From positions 1 through 36,553 of the forward strand of contig SYDY01000086.1 of assembly GCA_005801425.1 (NCBI GenBank): a stretch of DNA of 36,553 nucleotides, in the 5' to 3' direction. The notes under the pieces were generated by a model. That model had not been told where the DNA came from. It saw nothing but the letters and a program-made list of their open reading frames with translations, and searched no databases. Below are positions 32,587-36,553 of the stretch, piece after piece. The DNA is from Bdellovibrionales bacterium. Its GTDB lineage: Bacteria > Myxococcota > XYA12-FULL-58-9 > SYDY01. A program made the position numbers and the translations under genes. Position 1 is the first letter of the stretch. Each line of letters begins with the position of its first letter.

Positions 32587-33569
32587 AAGTGATTGTTTTT
32601 GATATTCACGGTTTTGAATGCGATTCCTTGAAAAAGCATTTGGGGAAAAACCACGACATCACATTTGTTGATGCCAAGCTCAGTGAACACACTGCTGAGC
32701 TCGCCAAAGGTTTCGATGCAGCGGTTGTTTTCATTCACGACACTGTTTCTTCTGCCGTTCTGGGATCCTTAAAGCAAATAGGCATTAGATTTCTTGTGAC
32801 CCGTTCGGCGGGCTTCAATCACATCGATTTGGAAGCAGCAAAGCAGTTGGGCCTACGTGTGGCCAATGTGCCTAAGTACTCTCCATATGCTGTTGCCGAA
32901 CATGCCGTTGCCTTGATGCTCGTCCTGAATCGCAAAATAATCCGTGCACACCATCGTCTGATGGATCTCAATTTTTCTTTAAATGGTCTTGTCGGCTTTG
33001 ACATGCATGGGAAAACTGTTGGCATCATTGGGGTAGGCAACATTGGTCGGATCACTGCTCGTATCTTGTGCGGATTTGGTTGTAAAATATTATGCTACGA
33101 TATTAAGCCTGATGATTCTCTTAAAAAAGAGTGTAGTGTGAACTTCACCACACTTGATGAGATTTATCACAATTCGGATATCATCACCCTCCATGCCCCA
33201 CTGAATTCTCAGACACGCTACATGATCAACAAAGAAAATATTTCAAAGATGAAAAAAGGTGTCATGCTCATCAATACGAGCCGAGGCGGATTGGTCAACA
33301 CGCGGGATGTGATTGCCGCTATTAAATCGGGACAAATAGGTTATCTGGGATTGGATGTGTACGAAGAAGAGAATGATCTCTTTTTTGAAGACCATTCGGA
33401 GGATATTTTACAAGACGATGTGATTGCAAGGCTCATGACATTTCCCAATGTTTTGATCACGAGTCATCAGGCTTTTTTAACGATGGAAGCCATTGATAAT
33501 ATTGCTCGCACTACGGCTGAGAATCTTGATTGTTTTGAAACCGATAAAAAATGCGAAAACGCATTGTAA
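32583..33569 (+). CDS. ldhA: D-lactate dehydrogenase (fermentative LdhA type)
   Basis: Interconverts pyruvate and D-lactate with NAD (EC 1.1.1.28). The 328-residue product belongs to the D-2-hydroxyacid dehydrogenases. It shows GVGNIGRITARIL (the GxGxxG NAD loop, with D of CYDIKPD holding the ribose), and the catalytic triad R234 (NTSRGGLVN), E263 (DVYEEENDLFFED) and H295 (TSHQAFLT); the spacing is identical to E. coli LdhA. Its ATG overlaps the ppsA stop. Together the pair can turn D-lactate into PEP, or use up pyruvate in fermentation. Its last 19 nt overlap the start of a phosphorylase fragment. Confidence 0.93.
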   Translation: MKVIVFDIHGFECDSLKKHLGKNHDITFVDAKLSEHTAELAKGFDAAVVFIHDTVSSAVLGSLKQIGIRFLVTRSAGFNHIDLEAAKQLGLRVANVPKYSPYAVAEHAVALMLVLNRKIIRAHHRLMDLNFSLNGLVGFDMHGKTVGIIGVGNIGRITARILCGFGCKILCYDIKPDDSLKKECSVNFTTLDEIYHNSDIITLHAPLNSQTRYMINKENISKMKKGVMLINTSRGGLVNTRDVIAAIKSGQIGYLGLDVYEEENDLFFEDHSEDILQDDVIARLMTFPNVLITSHQAFLTMEAIDNIARTTAENLDCFETDKKCENAL

Positions 33570-33685
33570 CTTATCAACACGAACATCAGCACAATTCGCT
33601 TAATCTCAAACGCATGGGCATTGATACGTATCAAGAGCTGGTGGTTTACATACGTTCTGATTGTCACGTGTGCCGGTGCATCACT
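33551..33685 (+). pseudogene. 5' remnant of a thymidine/AMP phosphorylase gene
   Basis: Starting inside the ldhA end, about 43 codons encode HNSLNLKRMGIDTYQELV followed by VYIRSDCHVCR. This is the characteristic N-terminus of the putative thymidine phosphorylase/AMP phosphorylase family (L-x-LKR-x-GIDTY then DCHVCRSEGF). After CHVCR the family sequence stops and the large palindrome begins at 33686. The rest of the roughly 500-residue gene is missing. In other bacteria this family gene lies near ppsA or ribose-phosphate pyrophosphokinase genes; that context is from memory. Confidence 0.75.
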
Positions 33686-33752
33686 GGAATTGATCTCAAA
33701 AAATGGACACCTTACTCTCTCTATAAGGTATCCATTTTTTGAGATCAATTCC
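33686..33752. repeat. 67-bp near-perfect palindrome (possible MITE or insertion scar)
   Basis: Two 29-base arms, 33686-33714 and 33724-33752, are reverse complements with one mismatch, around a nine-base pyrimidine-rich loop (CTCTCTCTA). The left arm begins GGAATTGATCTC and contains AAAAAATGG, the right ends CCATTTTTTGAGATC then AATTCC. It lies where the phosphorylase gene breaks off. It may be a MITE, two abutting IS ends, or a strong bidirectional terminator. I see no target-site duplication. Confidence 0.85.
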
Positions 33753-33887
33753 AAACATGTATGGCGATGTGAAAAAATGCACTTTGCAATACCCGGCGTG
33801 ATTCTCGTTAATATAAGATCGTACATTGAACAAAATATCCTATATTGCAGCGACATGGAGCTATTTTTTCCCGATACAGCAGCGAAT

Positions 33888-33904
33888 GCTTCAATCCATG
33901 AAGC
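33888..33904 (+). other. Small hairpin in the leader of the next gene
   Basis: GCTTCA and TGAAGC pair around ATCCA, 25 nt before the ATG at 33929, followed by an AT-rich run. The 175 bp between the big palindrome and this gene otherwise hold no feature I trust. Confidence 0.3.
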
Positions 33905-33928
33905 GTCATTTATTTTTAAGGAAAAATC

Positions 33929-34390
33929 ATGGCTTCATTGCAACGTGCGGGTGCGATTGAAACAGGTGTGGTTGCGTCTCAATACAAAGATGCAGACAGC
34001 AAGGCGATCGAAATCTGGAAGTTGACCGACAATCCCAAAGCTCAACTTAAGATCCACGACACAGCCGTTTTGGGAAATAGAACACCGGTGGCGGCGTATA
34101 TTCCCATCGAGCGCACCACCTCATCAGTTCAAAGTAGCGACGCCTTGATACGTCCCAATGCTTATTCTGCATTTCGCCCCGCGGGACATGCCGACTACTT
34201 TGTTCCAGAGCGTGTGCCAGGAATTCATGGCAAAGAAGTGAGGTATACAGCCGAGTTTTCACTCGGGGCGAAAATCGGCAGTCCGTCGCAACACATCATT
34301 GTCTGCGTCAAAGAGACCGTTCACAAAGAAGAAAAACTTTCTTGGATCTATATGAATATCCATGTGGTGCACGTCGTGCAGGCGATATAA
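33929..34390 (+). CDS. Unknown small beta-rich protein
   Basis: The 153-residue product starts after AAGGA at six-base spacing, so it is likely translated. It begins MASLQRAGAIETGVVASQYK and contains KAIEIWKLTDNPKAQLKIHD, HADYFVPERVPGI and KLSWIYMNIHVVHVVQAI. Alternating hydrophobic residues suggest beta strands. I see no signal peptide, membrane segment or known motif. It lies between the phosphorylase scar and the tRNA-Val scar. Confidence 0.6.
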   Translation: MASLQRAGAIETGVVASQYKDADSKAIEIWKLTDNPKAQLKIHDTAVLGNRTPVAAYIPIERTTSSVQSSDALIRPNAYSAFRPAGHADYFVPERVPGIHGKEVRYTAEFSLGAKIGSPSQHIIVCVKETVHKEEKLSWIYMNIHVVHVVQAI

Positions 34391-34453
34391 CCGAAAGTTG
34401 TGTTTGACTTGACCCAAGAAAAAAAGCCAAGACAGTTCACACCAAAGGTCCTC

Positions 34454-34574
34454 AAGTGTTTGATTTTATGATGGTTTTTGGTGGGCGCTAGAGGACTTGA
34501 ACCTCTGACTTCCACCGTGTGAAGATTATCCGACACCGACATCCATCGACAATATGCAACAATTTCAAACACTT
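34454..34574. repeat. Inverted 10-bp repeats bracketing the tRNA fragment
   Basis: AAGTGTTTGA at 34454-34463 and TCAAACACTT at 34565-34574 are exact reverse complements on either side of the tRNA-Val fragment. This may be incidental or a recombinase-related feature. Confidence 0.35.
34479..34523 (-). other. 3' fragment of tRNA-Val(CAC), probable attachment-site scar
   Basis: Read on the minus strand this is TTCACAC (anticodon loop, CAC), GGTGG (3' anticodon stem), AAGTC (variable loop), an AGAGG/CCTCT T-stem around TTCAAGT, AGCGCCC (3' acceptor strand), A and CCA. It is complete from the anticodon loop to CCA. The 5' side should read CCACC before the loop and carry a D-arm and GGGCGCT, but reads TAATC and unrelated sequence. 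So only the 3' part is present, as expected where a tyrosine-recombinase element has integrated with crossover in the anticodon loop. Confidence 0.8.
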
Positions 34575-34628
34575 AGGTGTCGTTATTTTTATTCAAGAGC
34601 TCTCAAAAACACCGAAAAGCACGTGGCA

Positions 34629-34650
34629 GGATACTCCCGAGGATACTCCC
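34629..34650. repeat. Tandem 10-bp direct repeat near the att scar
   Basis: GGATACTCCC occurs at 34629-34638 and 34641-34650, two bases apart. Short direct repeats beside an att core are typical of integrase arm-type sites, which fits the tRNA scar about 100 bp away. Confidence 0.55.
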
Positions 34651-34677
34651 TTTGGGCATGTTTCATGTGGCCGTGAC

Positions 34678-34689
34678 TAAGAGCTCTTA
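34678..34689. promoter_or_regulatory. Palindrome upstream of the AlbA-ATPase gene, possible operator
   Basis: TAAGAGCTCTTA is a perfect 12-bp palindrome 87 nt before the ATG at 34776. A second, shorter copy of its core, AAGAGCTCT, lies at 34595-34603. A repressor site is plausible but not shown. Confidence 0.35.
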
Positions 34690-34775
34690 TCGTTGTCATT
34701 GCTCTTGCATTGTTCTGGAAGATGACAAGTGGTCTTAAGCCGGACATACAATGACGTCTATGTGAGGGGAACAGA

Positions 34776-36440
34776 ATGGATCAGACTGCATTAAATCACT
34801 TGCTGACTGAATTGATCGCGAATTGGGAAAACGAAGTTATTGAGTTCAAGCAGGCGAGTAACGACTACAGCACTGATAAAATCGGCGAGTATTTTTCTGC
34901 GCTTAGCAACGAAGCCAATTTGCGGTTGGCTGATCGCTCGTGGCTTGTATTTGGGATCGATGACAAATCACGTCAAGTCGTAGGATCCGAGTATCGGTTT
35001 GATGTTGAGCGCCTACATGGGCTGAAAAGTCAAATCGCGCAAAACACCCAACCTAGCATTACATTCCGCGACATCCATATTTTGCAACACATTTCAGGTA
35101 GGGTTGTTCTCTTTGAGATCCCAGCGGCACCCCGGGGCATCCCCATTGCGTGGAAGGGGCATTATTTTGCACGCGCCGGTGAAAGTAGAACGTCACTGGG
35201 GTTAGATAAATTGGACGAGATCCGCCAGCAAACCACTGCACAGGACTGGACGGCGCAAGTGGTTCCTGCCGCTACATTGGCAGACTTGGATGTCGATGCT
35301 CTACATAAGGCGCGTGATTCATTTATCAGAAAATACGCAAATCGCTTCAAACCGGATGAAGTGGCAAGCTGGTCGATGTCGGCATTTTTAGATCGTGCTC
35401 GGCTGACTCAGAATGGACAAATGACACGAAGTGCCCTGTTGTTGCTGGGTAAGGCGGAAGCAGCCTTCCATCTATCCCCAAATCCTGCACAACTGACCTG
35501 GAAACTGGAAGGCCCTGAGAGATCTTACGAGCATTTTTCGCCACCCTTTCTTCTGAATACCACACGCCTCTACCAGCGCATTCGTAATATCCAATTGCGT
35601 ATTCTGCCTCAGGATGATCTGATCCCCATTGAGATCTCCAAGTATGACCAAAAAATCGTGCTGGAATCGCTGCATAATTGTATTGCCCATCAGGACTACA
35701 CCCGTAATGGACGTATCGTTGTGACGGAACTGCCAGACAAACTTGTATTTGAGAACGAAGGCAATTTCTTTGAGGGTCTACCTGAGGAGTATATAACGGG
35801 CAACAAAACACCGCGTCGCTACCGCAATCCGTTTCTTGCGCAAGCAATGGCTGAGCTGAATATGATTGATACGATGGGTTATGGGATCCATCAGATATAC
35901 AAAGGTCAGGCTCGGCGTTATTTCCCGATGCCAGATTATGACCTGAGTGAACCCAATGCAGTGAAAATGACAATTTATGGCAGTGTGGTCGATCCGGCCT
36001 ACAGCCGCTTGCTGATCCAAAAGACCGACCTACCACTGGTCGACGTATTGGCATTGGACAGAGTGCAGAAAAAACTTCCCATCCCGGACGAAGCAGCAAA
36101 CCGCTTGAAACGGATGAAATTGATTGAGGGTCGCAAACCTAACTATCACGTTTCTGCTACGGTGGCCGAAGCAACTGCCAGTAAGGCTGACTATATCCGA
36201 ACTCGCGCCCAAGACGACGAGTTCTATGCCAAGTTGTTGATTGACTATTTAGGCAAATTCAGTGCTGCAACACGCACCGAAATCAATAAATTATTGCTTG
36301 GCAAGCTTAGTGATGCCCTGACAGAAGAACAAAAAACGAACAAAATCAATAACTTACTAACAAAACTTCGTCGCAGGGGTATGATTGCCAATGTAGGCAA
36401 AGACCGCACACCGCGATGGATACTTGCAGAGAAAAAATAG
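34776..36440 (+). CDS. Schlafen-AlbA / GHKL ATPase domain protein
   Basis: The 554-residue product combines an N-terminal AlbA_2 (Schlafen-type) domain (VIEFKQASNDYSTDKIGEYFSALSNEANLR, WLVFGIDD) with a C-terminal GHKL-type ATPase. The ATPase N-box is E297-SLH-N301 in ESLHNCIAHQDY, and the G1 box is D365-TMG-YG (DTMGYGI). The C-terminus is helical and may be a winged helix (LLTKLRRRGMIANVGKDRTPRW). Such proteins are often annotated as RecG-like ATP-binding or transcriptional regulators and are common on mobile elements. GAGGGG precedes the ATG. It lies on the presumed element side of the tRNA-Val scar. Confidence 0.88.
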   Translation: MDQTALNHLLTELIANWENEVIEFKQASNDYSTDKIGEYFSALSNEANLRLADRSWLVFGIDDKSRQVVGSEYRFDVERLHGLKSQIAQNTQPSITFRDIHILQHISGRVVLFEIPAAPRGIPIAWKGHYFARAGESRTSLGLDKLDEIRQQTTAQDWTAQVVPAATLADLDVDALHKARDSFIRKYANRFKPDEVASWSMSAFLDRARLTQNGQMTRSALLLLGKAEAAFHLSPNPAQLTWKLEGPERSYEHFSPPFLLNTTRLYQRIRNIQLRILPQDDLIPIEISKYDQKIVLESLHNCIAHQDYTRNGRIVVTELPDKLVFENEGNFFEGLPEEYITGNKTPRRYRNPFLAQAMAELNMIDTMGYGIHQIYKGQARRYFPMPDYDLSEPNAVKMTIYGSVVDPAYSRLLIQKTDLPLVDVLALDRVQKKLPIPDEAANRLKRMKLIEGRKPNYHVSATVAEATASKADYIRTRAQDDEFYAKLLIDYLGKFSAATRTEINKLLLGKLSDALTEEQKTNKINNLLTKLRRRGMIANVGKDRTPRWILAEKK

Positions 36441-36553
36441 ATGTTTGCAGAGAAAATGCAGAGATACTGAGATAAACCGCCCCCTCTCTCCGGCCCTATT
36501 TCGGCGGGGTGTTGCATCAATTGCCTGCGGTGTGTGCTGCCATGCACGTGAAC
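36441..36553. other. Window end without a supported feature
   Basis: The last 113 bases hold a GC-rich stretch (CCGCC and GGCGG could pair weakly) but no gene, terminator with T-run, or RNA that I can support. Confidence 0.4.

Noticed and set aside
33621-34025. An open frame of 134 codons across the palindrome region
   Set aside because: It spans the large inverted repeat and enters the real gene at 33929 in another frame. No ribosome-binding site or motif supports it.
34479-34523. An intact functional tRNA gene here
   Set aside because: Only the part from anticodon loop to CCA is present; the 5' anticodon stem strand reads TAATC instead of CCACC and no D-arm follows.
34524-34776. A group I intron in the tRNA-Val anticodon loop, which would explain the missing 5' half
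   Set aside because: No 5' exon (D-arm and GGGCGCT acceptor) is found on the minus strand between 34524 and 34776, so a simple spliced tRNA is not supported. An att scar fits better.
1-36553. CRISPR arrays, riboswitches and rRNA genes
   Set aside because: I saw no regularly spaced repeats, no riboswitch core I could defend and no rRNA sequence anywhere in the window.

Overview
The window carries a compact, bacterial, Gram-negative chromosome segment (TonB-type energy transducer, RND metal-efflux pair, OmpA-domain lipoprotein, AsmA-like envelope protein). No rRNA gene is present, so the lineage can only be inferred. Metzincin proteases with secreted partners, a possible MYXO-CTERM-like tail, a zinc-finger ParA and the TIGR03545/TIGR03546 pair suggest a deltaproteobacterial (Myxococcota/Bdellovibrionota-like) relative. 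GC looks moderate (about 45-50% by eye). Several soluble proteins without recognisable families and without signal peptides leave a host-associated lifestyle open, but do not prove it.

Layout. 1-1059 (minus): start of the str operon, rpsL-rpsG-fusA', with a promoter at 1187-1215. 1389-3353: a TonB-family protein, a strong intrinsic terminator and a lone rplC without its usual S10-operon neighbours. 3485-5039: a secreted partner protein translationally overlapped with a matrixin-like protease. 5001-6412 (minus): a ribbon-helix-helix protein and a ParA ATPase carrying two N-terminal zinc fingers. 6535-8926: TIGR03546 and TIGR03545. 8970-10049 (minus): unknown. 10181-14291: membrane fusion lipoprotein and CusA/CzcA-type pump. 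14230-15699 (minus): ATP-grasp-like enzyme. 15779-19017: tex and a DMT transporter. 19041-20425: a second secreted-partner/metzincin pair, this time astacin-like. 20438-22710: unknown protein, phhB and phhA (phenylalanine hydroxylation with cofactor recycling). 22679-28268: methyltransferase, second DMT transporter, GNAT acetyltransferase, OmpA lipoprotein and three unknowns.

28356-34390 is an accessory region: a 231-residue protein with 30 cysteines, a proline-rich protein with an internal duplication and a membrane hairpin, a transposase C-terminal remnant, then a ppsA-ldhA operon followed by the first ~43 codons of a thymidine/AMP phosphorylase gene cut off by a 67-bp near-perfect palindrome. 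At 34479-34523 (minus) lies the 3' part of a tRNA-Val(CAC) gene, from anticodon loop to CCA, with no 5' half. This is best read as an attachment-site scar marking the edge of an integrated element that extends to higher coordinates and carries a Schlafen-AlbA/GHKL ATPase gene (34776-36440).

The most striking pattern is that the two unrelated-looking secreted-partner/metzincin operons share the same architecture: a promoter whose -10 box ends exactly 6 nt before the first ATG (apparently leaderless, no Shine-Dalgarno), a small Sec-exported protein, and a protease whose start codon overlaps the partner's stop. The window is also unusually dense, with three convergent gene pairs overlapping at their 3' ends by 32-62 nt.
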